From Brevundimonas sp. UBA4609 (GTDB lineage Bacteria; Pseudomonadota; Alphaproteobacteria; Caulobacterales; Caulobacteraceae), in NCBI GenBank assembly GCA_002386585.1, contig DGIZ01000025.1:13190-77189 (forward strand): a stretch of DNA of 64,000 nt, written 5' to 3'. The first letter of the stretch is position 1. The number at the start of each line of letters is the position of its first letter. Positions 46,422 through 58,400 of the stretch are shown here, piece after piece. Made by a program: the position numbers and the translations under genes. The notes beneath the pieces are model-generated. The model saw nothing but the letters and a program-made list of their open reading frames with translations, had not been told where the DNA came from and ran no database searches.

Positions 46422-49094
46422 ATGGACGTGGTTTTCGGCTTATGGGCGGACGGCGGCGCGAGTCCGGACCACGGCGGTGGGCCGACCGGCGCGCTCGGCC
46501 AGCCGGTCCTGGGACCGCTCGGACTGGTCGATCTTCTTGAGACCCAGCTGGGCCTCGGCGGGCCGGCCGCACCGCAGGTCGTTCGCGTGGCCGCGTTCCA
46601 AGCCGCGCTCGAAAGTCTCGACGGGACCCGCTTCTGGTCGTCATCATTGGCGACCGACCCTTGGTCCACGGCCCAGACTCTGCTCGCCTGGCGCGACGAA
46701 TTGGTCGGACTTGGCTGGTGCCATGACCGCGATTGGACGGCCCCCAGGTTGCGCGACCTTGCGGCCGTCTCGCGGGCCGCGGAATTCATGCCCGACGGCC
46801 TGACGGACCGGATCGCAGGCCTCCTGCGCTGTCTAGAAGTCCGTACGTTGGCGCCTCTGGCGAGGCTTCGCCTGATCGATCGACCGGAGGTGATGGCCTC
46901 ACCGCTGCGACGACTGGTCGAGCGGCTGGCCGCGCTAGGCTGCAATATCGAGGTCATCCACCCGGCACCCGCCGCCCCGCCTCACACGTCCTTGGGTAAG
47001 CTGCAGCGGTGGCTTCTGGGTGCCTGCGAGATCACCGACGCCGAACGCGCCGACGGGACTGTCACCCTGGCGTCATCGGCCAGCGGGCCCCTGGCCGCCG
47101 AGGTCGTCGGGCAATGGTTCGCGCAGGTCGGCGAAGGCGGAGCGACGCTCATCGCTCAAGACGCCGACACCGATCTGCTCGACCACGGCCTGGCCAGCGC
47201 GGGGCAGCCGAGGGCAGGTCGCAGCATCAGATCGGTGCACCGCGGTTCCCTTCAACTTCTGCTGCTGGCCTTCAAGGGCGCCTGGGCGCCGTTTAATCCA
47301 CACGCCCTGATGGAGCTGTTGGTTTTCCCGGACTCGCCTATCGCGCCGCGAGCTGCCCGCCGGTTGGCCGGCGCGCTCGAGGAGGCACCCGGGCGAGGCG
47401 GTCCTGAATGGACGAACTCCTGGACGGAAATCGAAGAGCGCGAATACGAGCTTGCCGACGGCGATGCTGACCGACTGGCCCTCATCGCGCCCAGGCTGGC
47501 GCGCTGGCGCGCGTGGGCCGAGCCGCAAGTCGCCGACCCCATCGCCGGCATGGAGCTCGCCCAGGCCCTGTCGCTTTGCGACCAGGTAGGCGCTTGGGCC
47601 GCGCGACGTCTGGCGGCGACACAAGACGCGCTACATGCGGCCACGGCCAGCTTGGCGGGACAGGTCCGCAGCGCCCTGGCGGCTCTCGGTCGCGAGAGGC
47701 TCCCCAGGCTGCTGGTCGAGCGGGTAATCGACCAGGCCATGGCTGACGGACTCGCCAATCCGGGCGCCTTCGCCGAAGCCTCTTCCTGGCGGTCCGTGTT
47801 GCACGCCGGCGCCGTATGGGGACCCACGTCCCGCTTGGTGTGGTGGAACTTCACCCGTACCGTCGAAGGAGCCGCCAAGACGCCGTGGACGCAGGACGAG
47901 CGCGACGAGCTCCTCGCGGCCGGTTGCCGCTCGGATCCGCCGACGCTGCCGGCGGCCGCCGCGAGCGCCGCCTGGGAGCGCGCGGTTCTGAACGCGCGTG
48001 AGACCCTGACCCTCTTCGCCGGCGGCTTGGACTGTTGCAGTGACGAGCAGGTCCATCCCCTGGCCCATCGCCTCAAGGCCGCTCTGGACGTCGTCGGCGT
48101 GCGCATGGCTTTGGAGACGGCGCTCAGGCAGCCGGTCCTCACCTTGGCCGGCGTGCCGTTGGAGCGCTTGCCCATCGTGCCGCGGCCCCTGCCTGCGGCC
48201 CGCTTCGAATGGACGGCACCGGAAGGGTTCTCGGCCCGGGCCGACAACGTCACGCAGTCGGCGACCTCGCTCGAATGCCTGCTATCCTGCCAGCTGATGT
48301 GGGCTCTGCGGCATGTTGCAAGACTGCGTCCTGGGCGGGTCCGCTCCATTTCCGACGCCAACCAGCTGCTCGGCAATCTCGCGCACGCAATCGCGCGCGA
48401 GGTCTTCACGCCCGGGCCGCCGCCGGACCCACAGGCCGCCTCGGCCCAGGCCGCGGCCCTGCTGGAAGGGCGCATCGATGAACTGGCCGCGCCGCTTCGG
48501 CATCCCGAAGCCGCGACGGAACTGACTTTCGCCCGGCAACGCCTGCCGGCGGCTATGGCGGCGCTGGCCCGTTCGCTGGCCGACAATGACCTCGTCGTCG
48601 AGGCCGCCGAACTCCAGGTCAGCGAGGCATTCGAAAACCTGCTGTCGCTGCGGGGGGCGATCGATCTGGTGACACGCGATCGTTCCGGACGGATCGTGAT
48701 CATCGATCTGAAATGGACGCGCAGCGAGGTCAAGCGCGTCGCCGAACTCAAGGAGGGCTTGGCTGTGCAGTTGGCCACCTACGGCGCGCTGCTGTCTCGC
48801 GACGCCCCCTACCGGGCGGGCTACTTCCTTCTCAACCAGCGCCAATTCCTAACTCTGCGCAACAGCGGCCTTGTCGGTCGCCTTGTCGACGGCTCGCGAT
48901 CGTTCGCTGAGACCTGGGATGGCATTCGAAGCGATTGGGCGGCGTGGCGGCAGAGCGCCGGCCAAGGCCGGCTCCTGGCGTCCGGTGTCGACGGCTATGA
49001 ATCCGTGCTCCCGGCGGGCCTGACGGTGCGCCGCGAGGTACGCTGCGACTACTGCGATTACTCCACCCTCTGTCGCGTAAAGGGCTTGGCATGA
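46422..49094 (+). CDS. AddB-like PD-(D/E)XK nuclease with Fe-S type cysteines
   Basis: An 890-residue protein. Residues about 1-600 are a divergent helicase-like region without a usable Walker A (the expected site reads GGGPTGALGQ). The C-terminal nuclease core shows G745 and D748 in LRGAIDLV, the pair D762 and K764 in IIDLKW, and Q783 in VQLATYG, the RecB/AddB nuclease signature. Cys875, Cys878 and Cys884 (CDYCDYSTLC), with an upstream Cys in LECLLSCQLMWAL, fit an AddB iron-sulfur site. AAGGGGAGGG precedes ATG 46422. It overlaps the AddA-like gene (ATGA). It is likely not the housekeeping AddB, because it lies in an island. Confidence 0.8.
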   Translation: MDVVFGLWADGGASPDHGGGPTGALGQPVLGPLGLVDLLETQLGLGGPAAPQVVRVAAFQAALESLDGTRFWSSSLATDPWSTAQTLLAWRDELVGLGWCHDRDWTAPRLRDLAAVSRAAEFMPDGLTDRIAGLLRCLEVRTLAPLARLRLIDRPEVMASPLRRLVERLAALGCNIEVIHPAPAAPPHTSLGKLQRWLLGACEITDAERADGTVTLASSASGPLAAEVVGQWFAQVGEGGATLIAQDADTDLLDHGLASAGQPRAGRSIRSVHRGSLQLLLLAFKGAWAPFNPHALMELLVFPDSPIAPRAARRLAGALEEAPGRGGPEWTNSWTEIEEREYELADGDADRLALIAPRLARWRAWAEPQVADPIAGMELAQALSLCDQVGAWAARRLAATQDALHAATASLAGQVRSALAALGRERLPRLLVERVIDQAMADGLANPGAFAEASSWRSVLHAGAVWGPTSRLVWWNFTRTVEGAAKTPWTQDERDELLAAGCRSDPPTLPAAAASAAWERAVLNARETLTLFAGGLDCCSDEQVHPLAHRLKAALDVVGVRMALETALRQPVLTLAGVPLERLPIVPRPLPAARFEWTAPEGFSARADNVTQSATSLECLLSCQLMWALRHVARLRPGRVRSISDANQLLGNLAHAIAREVFTPGPPPDPQAASAQAAALLEGRIDELAAPLRHPEAATELTFARQRLPAAMAALARSLADNDLVVEAAELQVSEAFENLLSLRGAIDLVTRDRSGRIVIIDLKWTRSEVKRVAELKEGLAVQLATYGALLSRDAPYRAGYFLLNQRQFLTLRNSGLVGRLVDGSRSFAETWDGIRSDWAAWRQSAGQGRLLASGVDGYESVLPAGLTVRREVRCDYCDYSTLCRVKGLA

Positions 49095-52000
49095 CCGAAG
49101 AGGCAGCCGTGCAACATCGTGTCGACACCATCATCGCCAGCGCCGGCACCGGCAAAACCTATCGATTGGTCCAAGACATCGTCGCGGCCGTCGAGGGCGG
49201 CCTGGAACCCCACCGTCTGGTGGCGACCACCTTCACGAAGGCGGCGGCGGCCGAGCTGCAGGGGCGTATCCGGGCCGTGCTCATCGAGCGTGGACGTCCC
49301 GATCTTGCGGTGTCCATGCTCTCCGCCAGGATCGGCACGATCAACGCGGTGTGCGGCGCTCTGATCGCTGAATTCGCCTTTGAGCTTGGACGCTCGCCTC
49401 TGACTCAGGTGATCGCTGAGGACAGCCACGAGACAGTTTTCGCACGTGCCACGGGACCGGCGATCGACGCGTGCGGCGAGGCCATCTCAAGCATCGCCGA
49501 CCGTTTCGGAATCCGGGCGCGCGGCTATACGGCCCATGAACGTTATGTCCGCGGCTGGCAGGACGAGGTGCGCACGGCCGTGAACCTGGCCCGATCCAAC
49601 GGGATCACGCCGGACCGATTGCAGCAGTGCGCCGACTTCTCGGCCGCCGGACTGCTGGGCCTGCTGCCCCGGGCCGCGCCCGGCGAGACGGCGCAGGCGC
49701 TCGATGAGGCGCTCGCCCAAGCCCTAGCCGTTTGTATGCAGCGGATCGAAGCCAATCGTGCGACCCTGAAGAGCGGTACGCTCAAAACCGACGTGCCCGT
49801 CGTCGAGCGGGCGATCAGAGCCGTCGCCGCGGGCGAACCGATAGCGTGGCCGGATTGGGCGCGCCTGGCCAAGCCCGGTGCGACGAAGGCCGACGCGCCC
49901 CTGTTCGCGGAAGTCCGCGCAGCGGCGGCCGCCCATGCCCGCCACCCGCGTTTGAGGGCTGATCTCGAGGACTATATCCATCGGATTTTCGATTGCGCCA
50001 CGCACTGCATGGCCGACTTTTCGGCTTACAAGCATGCGCGCGGCCTGCTCGACTTCACCGACCAGGAAATGCTCGCCCTGCAGATCATCGAAGATCCAGC
50101 CAACGCGAGCCGCTTGCGCGAGATGATCGGCGCGGTCTTCGTCGACGAGTTCCAGGACTCCAGTCCGATCCAGATCGCCATCTTCACCGCCTTGTCCCGC
50201 ATCGCCCGGCAGAATGTCTGGGTGGGCGATCCCAAACAGTCCATCTACGGCTTTCGCGACGCCGACCCGGCTTTGACCAGCGCGGCTTCAGCGGCGATCG
50301 TCGCGGCGACGGGTGGCCAGACCCGTTACCTGCAACGCTCATACCGCTCGCGCCCCATGCTGACCGAGTTCGTCAACGCGGCTATCGCTCCGAACATGCT
50401 GCGGGTCGGCATGAGCGAGGCGGAGATCAAGTTCGACGCCTGCGCCCGTGAAGAACCTCACGGCGCGCCGCCCGCGCTTTCGACATGGTCCATTCCCGGC
50501 CCCAATAAAGACGTGCGTTCGGCGCTGCTGGCCGGACGCATCGCCGGTCTGCTTGGTGATCCCGGCACCTGGCCGGTGGCGCTGCCGAACGGCGCAAGCC
50601 GGGCGGCGCAGGGCGGTGACATTGCCGTGCTGTGCCGGGGCAACAGGGAAGTCGCGCGCCTCGGGGCGGCGCTCTCCGGCCTGGGCGTGCGGGTCGCGGT
50701 CGAGCGTTCGGGCCTCATGGATCAGCCGGAGGTCGAATTCACGCTCGCAGCCTTGCGTTGGCTCGCCGACGTCAGCGACACCCTGGCCTTGGCGGAACTG
50801 ACGCGTCTGGCGACGGATGACGACGGCTGGTTCGACGCTGTTTTCGAGGACGATGCGCGCACCGGCCTTGCCGCCCGCACGCCCTTGGTCGCCACCCTGG
50901 ACGCCATTCGTGACCGGGCTCGCCAATTGACGCCGCTGGAGGCCTTCGACGCCCTGTTGCACGCTGACACGCTGCTGGCCACGGTCATGCGATGGGGAGG
51001 CGCGGAACAACGGCTGCAGAACCTCGAGGCCGTGAGAGATCGGATTAAGGCCTATCAAGATGAGCAGCGGACAGAGCGCCAAGCCGTGACGCTGACCGGC
51101 CTTTGCCAATGGCTGTCAGCTCAGAAGGAGGCCTCCCAGCCGCCCAGCCGCCACCCCGACGCCGTCAACATCATGACCTATCATAAGGCTAAGGGGCTGG
51201 AATGGCCGATCGTCATCCTGACCGAACTCGAATCCAGCGCAAAGGGCTCACCGTTTGGCTTGTTCGCGGTCGATGAAGGCGAGCCTGACTGGCGCGTCCC
51301 CTTAGGCCAGCGCGTCCTGCGCTTCTGGCCATGGCCTTACGGCGAGCAAAAAAAGGATTTGGAGCTCGATGTGGCCGCGCCGTTGAGCCCCGAGGGCGTG
51401 GCCGCGTTGTCGGATGAGCGCCTGGAGCGCACCCGGGTACTCTACGTCGGCCTCACCCGAGCCCGCGACCACCTGGCGTTGACGACGACCGGCGGCTCGC
51501 AGGCTTGGCTCGACGAACTGGTCGGAGACGATGATCAGCCTTTGGTGCGGCTGGGAGAAGACGCCATCATGGTCGGCTCGGAGGCCTTCCCCGCTCGCGG
51601 CGCACCCGAGCCGTCTGAGGCTTGCGGCGCCGACGACGCCGTCGAGTACACCCGCCTGGTCATGGGCGGCGACCACCCGCCGCTCCGCCTTAGGCCCAGT
51701 GACATGATGCTGGCGCAAGGCGCAGCGACGATCGCCGAAACTCACAGTCTTGGGGAGCGGATCGCCTTGGTGGGAGGGCCGGACCTGCGGCAGCTCGGCG
51801 AGGCCATCCACCGCTATCTTGCCAGTGACAACGCTGCCGCCGACAGCGAGGGGCGGCTGGCGCACGCCGCCGCGACGCTGGAACGCTGGGGCGTGCCCCA
51901 GATGCCGCCTGCCGACCTGGTGTTGATTGCCGATCGTTTGAGCGCGTTTGCGCAAGCGCGGTTTGGGACAGCCCCGCGGCTGGCTGAATGGCCGGTGCAC

Positions 52001-52252
52001 GCAGTCGATGGGATCCAGGTCCTGGCGGGACGCGCGGACCTACTTATCGACCTCGATGACGGCTATGCCATCGTCGATCACAAGAGTTTCCCCGGCGCCC
52101 TTGCCCTGGATGACCACCGGTTTCGCACCGTGGGCGGCCAGCTTTCCGCCTATGGTCGTGCCTTGACGCGGATCACAGGGAAGGCTCGGATAGAATACTG
52201 GATCCATCAGCCGATTTCCGGGCTAATGACGCGTGTGGAACTGAAGGTTTGA
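49091..52252 (+). CDS. AddA-like UvrD-family helicase-nuclease
   Basis: A 1053-residue protein with complete SF1 helicase motifs: Walker A 16-23 (ASAGTGKT), VDEFQDSS (motif II), VGDPKQSIYGFR, RSYRSRPM, YHKAKGLEWPIVILTE and LYVGLTRARDHL. A C-terminal PD-(D/E)XK nuclease has D983 in LAGRADLL, D996 and K998 in VDHKS, and Q1017 in GGQLSAYG. This is the AddA layout (helicase followed by nuclease), but shorter than standard AddA (about 1150-1250). It is coupled to the AddB-like gene and probably works with it on DNA ends. Confidence 0.85.
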   Translation: MTEEAAVQHRVDTIIASAGTGKTYRLVQDIVAAVEGGLEPHRLVATTFTKAAAAELQGRIRAVLIERGRPDLAVSMLSARIGTINAVCGALIAEFAFELGRSPLTQVIAEDSHETVFARATGPAIDACGEAISSIADRFGIRARGYTAHERYVRGWQDEVRTAVNLARSNGITPDRLQQCADFSAAGLLGLLPRAAPGETAQALDEALAQALAVCMQRIEANRATLKSGTLKTDVPVVERAIRAVAAGEPIAWPDWARLAKPGATKADAPLFAEVRAAAAAHARHPRLRADLEDYIHRIFDCATHCMADFSAYKHARGLLDFTDQEMLALQIIEDPANASRLREMIGAVFVDEFQDSSPIQIAIFTALSRIARQNVWVGDPKQSIYGFRDADPALTSAASAAIVAATGGQTRYLQRSYRSRPMLTEFVNAAIAPNMLRVGMSEAEIKFDACAREEPHGAPPALSTWSIPGPNKDVRSALLAGRIAGLLGDPGTWPVALPNGASRAAQGGDIAVLCRGNREVARLGAALSGLGVRVAVERSGLMDQPEVEFTLAALRWLADVSDTLALAELTRLATDDDGWFDAVFEDDARTGLAARTPLVATLDAIRDRARQLTPLEAFDALLHADTLLATVMRWGGAEQRLQNLEAVRDRIKAYQDEQRTERQAVTLTGLCQWLSAQKEASQPPSRHPDAVNIMTYHKAKGLEWPIVILTELESSAKGSPFGLFAVDEGEPDWRVPLGQRVLRFWPWPYGEQKKDLELDVAAPLSPEGVAALSDERLERTRVLYVGLTRARDHLALTTTGGSQAWLDELVGDDDQPLVRLGEDAIMVGSEAFPARGAPEPSEACGADDAVEYTRLVMGGDHPPLRLRPSDMMLAQGAATIAETHSLGERIALVGGPDLRQLGEAIHRYLASDNAAADSEGRLAHAAATLERWGVPQMPPADLVLIADRLSAFAQARFGTAPRLAEWPVHAVDGIQVLAGRADLLIDLDDGYAIVDHKSFPGALALDDHRFRTVGGQLSAYGRALTRITGKARIEYWIHQPISGLMTRVELKV

Positions 52253-52477
52253 CCCGGCACCGACGGCCCTATGGGGCTTAGGGCCGCGCGTTGGCGACCT
52301 CGAGGCAGTGGGGCGGCATGGCTAACTGCGGGGGAGGAGCGCTGTGCCAGAGGCACAGCGTCTCGACGGGCCCGCAGCTTATTCCCGCACCTGGCACCCC
52401 ATCGCTGTGCGGCCGGACGAAAGCGGAAGAAATAGGCCCCCAGGGCTCGACGGATCAGGCTGCTGGGGACGCCGTCA

Positions 52478-55400
52478 TCACCGACGAGTTACGGCGACGA
52501 AGCTCTCCCCCTGACCGCTGATGAAGGCCGAACATTCGCTCAACGCCTTGGCTTGTGCGGCAGGACTTCGATTGAAATCGTGCCGGCCGCCGGCCGCCAC
52601 CCGCCAATAGCCGAAGCCCTGGTCGAAAAAGATGACGGCCGTGGAGCCGTCGTCGTATTCGAGCATGAGCCGGCGGTGATGAGCGGCCCCCCGTCCCATG
52701 TAGCGGGCATCGAGGTTGAAGTTCGCAAGGAGCGCACGGATGGTCTGTTCCCGATCCTCTTCGTTGAGCCAGTTGTTGTTCAACTGTGTCGGCGGCCCCC
52801 GGAAGCTGTCCTTGCGCATCGGCGCCGTAATGATCGTCACTTCGGGCGAAGCGCCTCTCGGGGCTAGTTGATCGCGAAACACGGCAAGCGTGCGGGCCAT
52901 CAGCAGGGCCGGCAAAGGCGCGACAAGGTAGCGGTCGGTGTATTCGATGGAGGTAAGCCGCCCTGCCTTCCAGAGGTCGGCCGCTTCGAGCTCGGGCTTG
53001 AGAAGGTTCTTCACCAGCCCCTCGCCGAACTGGTGCGCCGGCCGCGAAAGCGCTGCCTTCAGTTCCCTTACGCGATCGCCTGTCGTTTCGCTCCGCTCGA
53101 GATCTTCCTCTCCGATCGGAACGCCTGACGGCGGTTGCATGCGCACCGTCACGATCGGATGTTCGATGCCGACGCCCCATCGGTCTCCGGCCGCGCGGCT
53201 CAGGGGATCGCGGCAATAGTAGCCGAGACCGCCCTCGCGATCCTCGGTCGAGGCGACCAGCCAGGCGCCGTTGGCGGCCGGCTGCATATCCAGGATGACC
53301 GGCACGAAACAGAAGCGGTGTGAAGCGTTCCGCAGGCCGCGACGGGTCGCATCGTCCATGGCGCTGAACGCTGCCTGAGGCAATGCGAGTCGTACTTCTG
53401 CGCCGAGCCGGTGAGCTTTCTCGAACAAGCTCGACAGCGGTGGCTGATAAAGCGCCGATACGTCGAGGTCCTCGGACATGAGCAGGGTTATGATCTGGTC
53501 GCTCTTCAGTTTCCGCACGATGGCGTCTGCGACGGGCCCGCTCAGCGCAGCGTGCGCGGCGACTTTGTCGTCGTCCTTCGGCGCCGCCAGCTCGCTCCGC
53601 AGCTGCGTCACAAATTCCAGTGCCGCCTTGCGATCGACGATCTCCTGCTGTGCGAAGAGGTCGGAAGCGAGGACGCAGGACGAACACCCTCGTTCGCAGC
53701 GGGCGGAACAATCCAACCGTTGGGCCACGGCGGCGAGGAGCCTCGGGATGTCGGCGAAAAGCTGAGGCGCATAGCCGGCCCCGCCCGATGATTGGTCGAA
53801 CAGGAAGATGGAGTGGGTGAGATCGCCGAGGAGGCCGGAACGAGGCTCCACGGCCAGTCCGAGTTCCCGCGTCTCGATGCCGAGCGAGCGGGCCAGGGAT
53901 TCCCGCAATGCAGAAGCCAGCGCCCAAGCGGTTCCTGCATCGGACAGACCCGATGGCTGTAGCTCGGCGACGTCGGTGAGAACCTCGTGGCCCAGGGCTA
54001 TCGGTTCGGTTATCGCGTAGGTGCGATCGTTGCCGGGGCAGCGTCCGAAGGTTCCCTTACGAGGCGTGAGCGCATCGTGCTCGGCCAGACCGGGGCCGGA
54101 GTCCGAAGCGGCGCGGCCGCATTCCAGACAGACGCGATAGCCCGCCTTCGCGGGGCCGTTCGACAGATGAAAGACTCGTCCTTCGTGGCTCGACCGATAT
54201 CGGCCCAGATCGGCGTCCAGGAGCGGAGCCCAGGCGGCGCCGGCTGCTGAAACCGAGGGCGGCTCGGGCTCGATGTACTGAGCCGAGTCCGTGTGGGCAT
54301 GAGGCTTGTCCGACCAGGCGACGCGGAATCCTGAAGGCTCGAGGAACCGACGGAACGTCAGACCGTCGGCCCCGCATTCCGGGCAGGAAGCTGGAAGCGA
54401 ATGGCCGGAGCCGGGAGCCTTGCAGGTCTCGCAGCGCCAGAAGCAGCGGAGACTCTGAACCTCCCGCGCTTCCAGATCAGTGGCGGGCCGCTGCCAGTTC
54501 AGGGTCACGCCGGCGGATGTCCAGACAAGTCCGTCGATCACGACCTCGGCGCCGGGAGCATATTCACGGATGGCCACATCCGCGTTGCGGCTCGGATAGT
54601 CGTAGCGGCGGTCGTTACGCCGATCGTCGTCGCCATCCTGCGCGGCACGGTCCTGATCCCGCGTCTCTGCGCAGTCGTTAACGAACGGCACCACCGAAGT
54701 GGGAAAACCGTGACCGGGAAGTAGCGAACGGTTGGCCAGCTCCTTGAGGAGCGATTCTCCGCACATCCGGCGGATCCGCTTCTCCAAGCTGGCGACGGCC
54801 TCCGGCGCAACGTCGCGGGCCTGCTCCTGGAGCGTCGTCCAGCTCTTCTCAAATGCGGTTGCCGCATCCAGAAACGCGTCCCGGGCGACTTCCAGAAGAT
54901 CGCGCCGGAACTCAAGTATCGTGCCCACGGTAAGGGCGGCAATCGATGGCCGCAGGATCTGCTCGGTGCTCGGTTCATCGAGCCAGCGGGCGAAGAGCGC
55001 CACCGGGGAATCGACCGCTTTCTCGGCGGCCAGAATCGGGGGGCAGCCGAAGAAATCGCCGCTCTTTGTTTTCACGAGTTGGCCGTCAGCTTCGGCGAAC
55101 CAGCGCGCCAGGAGAAGCGCGTTGACGTGACGCTGCACGATTCGGACGGAATCGAGCTTCACGAGCGGCGCGCGCAGCTCACGCTTCAGGTAATCGATCG
55201 GCTTGAGGAAGGCTTCTCGATCCAGGGGCGTGTCCCGAGCAAAGGTGAGTGATGTCGAGAAGCTCTGCCCGCGGCGACCGGCGCGGCCGACCCGTTGACG
55301 ATAGTTGGCGATGGAGGGCGGGACGTTCGTGTTCAGGACCGCTTCAACGGCTCCGATGTCGACGCCCATCTCCATGGTTGTCGAGCAGGCCAGCAGATTG

Positions 55401-58400
55401 ATCTCGTGACGCTTGAACTCTTCTTCAAATCCACGGAGGCGGCTCGGCGGTTGCTGCGCTGAGTGTTCTTCCGCCCGGATGTAGGGGGCGAAGGTGGCCG
55501 CGCGGGTGTGCAGGTCGCTCCAGACGCCGCGATCCCGAAGCTCGGCTGTGACTGGGTCTTCCACCAAGAAATCCGAGATCACGCTGCGGTCCTCGGCGTT
55601 GCGTGGGAATGCGATCGGCAGGATCGGCATTCTGATCGGCTCGGGTTTTCTCTGCGCCGCCGGCAGGGTGCTCCGTAGGGCATAGGGCGAAATTCCGAGA
55701 GCCGGCCTGGGCAGAACCCTGTTGGTCACCGGACAAAGCCAGGCGTCCAGGACAGGTTCGAGCGAGGCTCGCGAGAAGTCGAGGGCATAGGTGCTGGCAT
55801 TGCTCTCGAGCACCGGACGCACGCCCTGCCATGCGCGCTCCAGAACTTCGTTCAGGACGGCTCTGTCGGCCGGGTCGGCGGCGTCCAGCTTCAGCGTGCG
55901 CTCCAACAGCTTCACGGCGTTCGACTTGGCGGAACCCGCCCGCGCAGCGGGCCATGAGCGATCCGAGGCGTTGGCAGGAAGATCATTGGGCCCGACGATA
56001 TTTTTCAGGAAGGCCTGTCTTGGCAGCAGCCACCGTGCGTCCCGTCGATCCATGCGCACGACGAAGAGGTTGCGGATGGAGACATCGATCAGAAAATAGA
56101 GGAAGTCCCGCCAATCCTGCAGGCTGAGGCCTTTTTCCCGGAACTGAGAGGGAAGGGCGCGCTCCGAGAGCGCCTCGATCGAAGCGAAGCTCAGTCGCGC
56201 CAGACCCATGGTCTCGACCGCATTCGCGCGCCGGGGGCGGCGGGCGAGTTCGCGAAGCATGAGGAACTCAGCGAAGGCCTCGGGAGAGTCACGGTAGCGC
56301 TCGTCCCGCCCTGACCAGACTTTTCGAATCCACTGCTTGACCGTCGGATCATCGGCGAGCCCCTGTACAGCATCGGCCCAGGCAACAGCTGGCACCTTGT
56401 CCAGAGCGGCAAGCTCTTCGCGCGCTTGATCCAGCATCTGCGCGAAGTCGGGATCGTCCGCAGCAAGCGGTGCGAACTTAGCGATCCTCATCTCGATGGA
56501 TGCACGCTTTTCCGGATCCGAGCCCTTCGCAAGCGCCTTCTGAGTCAGATGGTAAATGAACGCCCGGACGTACCCACGCTCGGACTGGGTTTCGATATTG
56601 GCCGCAAACCGGGCGGTCCCCTGGCGGCTGTCGGTGAACGACAAGAGTTGACGGCCCTCGCCGGGGACCAGCTTCTGATCTGACGAATGGGCGTTGACGC
56701 CCTCCAGCAGCGTGGGCGCGGCGTTCTGGAGCAGGAAGGGGGCTCCGAAGCGGAAGGGCCACAGAGGGGAGCGGGTCTCGGCGGTCGTGCCCACGCCGCA
56801 GCTCGGGCAGGCGTCGTCGACCAACTGTTGGCTTGCCCACACGGTGCTCCCTGCCGTGCGTCGCTCGAGCAGCGTTCCCGTTTTCGGGTCGACCGCCACC
56901 TCCTTGCATCCGGCGAATGGACGAAGCCCCAGAAGCCTTCTGCGCCCTAGTGATACCGAGGCTTCGGCCGCCGCCGGAACATCGCCGTCTTCGTCCGTCT
57001 CGAATGCGCCCGTGCTCATTGCCCCGGCGGTCGCGAAGTCGTCCTCGCCGACCGAGGTTGCGAGCGGCGAAAGGCGATCGCCGTAGTCATAGGCGTTGAG
57101 CCATGGCTCGCCGCACTCCGTGCAGTTCAGGAGCTCGAAAACGGCTCCAGCACAATGCGGACAGACATCGGATCGATCGAACAGGATACCGCCGAAGGGC
57201 CAGCCGACAGGTTTGTCGCCCGGGCACTCCGTGTCGAGGCAGGACCAAAGCCCTGGAACGGCACGGACGAAGTTGTGAACCCGCATCGGCAGCAGAGGGC
57301 GCTTTTCATCCTCGGGCTTGGCCGCGATGCTTTCCAAGAGCGCCTCGGCCGTTGTTCCTGCGGAACCGGCATGTCGGACGGCGTCGGACAACGCGATAGC
57401 CCCCGCTTCCGCCTGTCTGACGACAGCCTGGACCGCAGGGTTCCGCGCCAACTCGCTCGAGCCTCCGGTTGGCGTCAGCTCGCATGCCGGACCCGGCGGG
57501 GGCAGGGCGACGACTTCGCGGTGGCCGAAGACCACATGAACCCGATCGATATCGACGCCGGCGAGATCGGCGAGGTACCGTTGCAGATCACGTTTCGCCT
57601 GATCATCCGAACCGCCGATCGTGGCTGAGGTGGCGACGAACCGGACGTCGGAGGCTTTTACACCGAAGGTGTGCAGAACCCGCCTGAGCAGAAGCGAGAC
57701 CTCAGCGGCGGCGGATCCGACGTAGCTGTGGGCTTCGTCGATAATGATCCAGCGGAGCATTCCGCGGGACCGATCAACGAGAGGTTTGTCCTGCCTACGG
57801 ATGGTCATGTATTCCAGCATCGTGCTGTTCGTGACCAGGATCGGCGGCGGATCGGCGCGGAGAGTCGTCCGGTAGAGCACCTGCTCGGGCGTAGACGCCT
57901 CATCGCGCTCGCGATCCGACTTCCGACGGTCGGGCATCAGCCCGTTGTAGAGACCGAATCGGATGCGGCCGTTGAACGGACGGGTCCATTGCCGAAGCCG
58001 CTCCTCCTGGCTCGCAATGAGCGCGTTGAGCGGATAGAGCATGAGTGCGCGCACGCCTGAAAGCCGACCCGATTGAGCGCTCTCAATGGCGAGATCGTTG
58101 AGCAAAGGCACCAGAAAGCATTCGGTCTTACCCGAACCCGTGCCGCTGGAAACGAGCACCGAGTTCCGCTGCTCTGCGGTCAGCAGCTTCCAGGCCGCGA
58201 GCTGGTGCTCGTAGGCCGGATAGTCGAAACGGTAGTCGTCGCCCGGAGCACCCGCAGCCAAGGCTGCGGCAACGTCGGAATGCAGCACCTCTCCGGCCAG
58301 GCTTTGCGGCGTTCGGCCGGAAGACCGGTAACCCGCCGCCCCCTCGAAGACGGGCTCTGACAGCAAGGCGCCGCGGCTGATGTCCCGCCCCGACAGCCGT

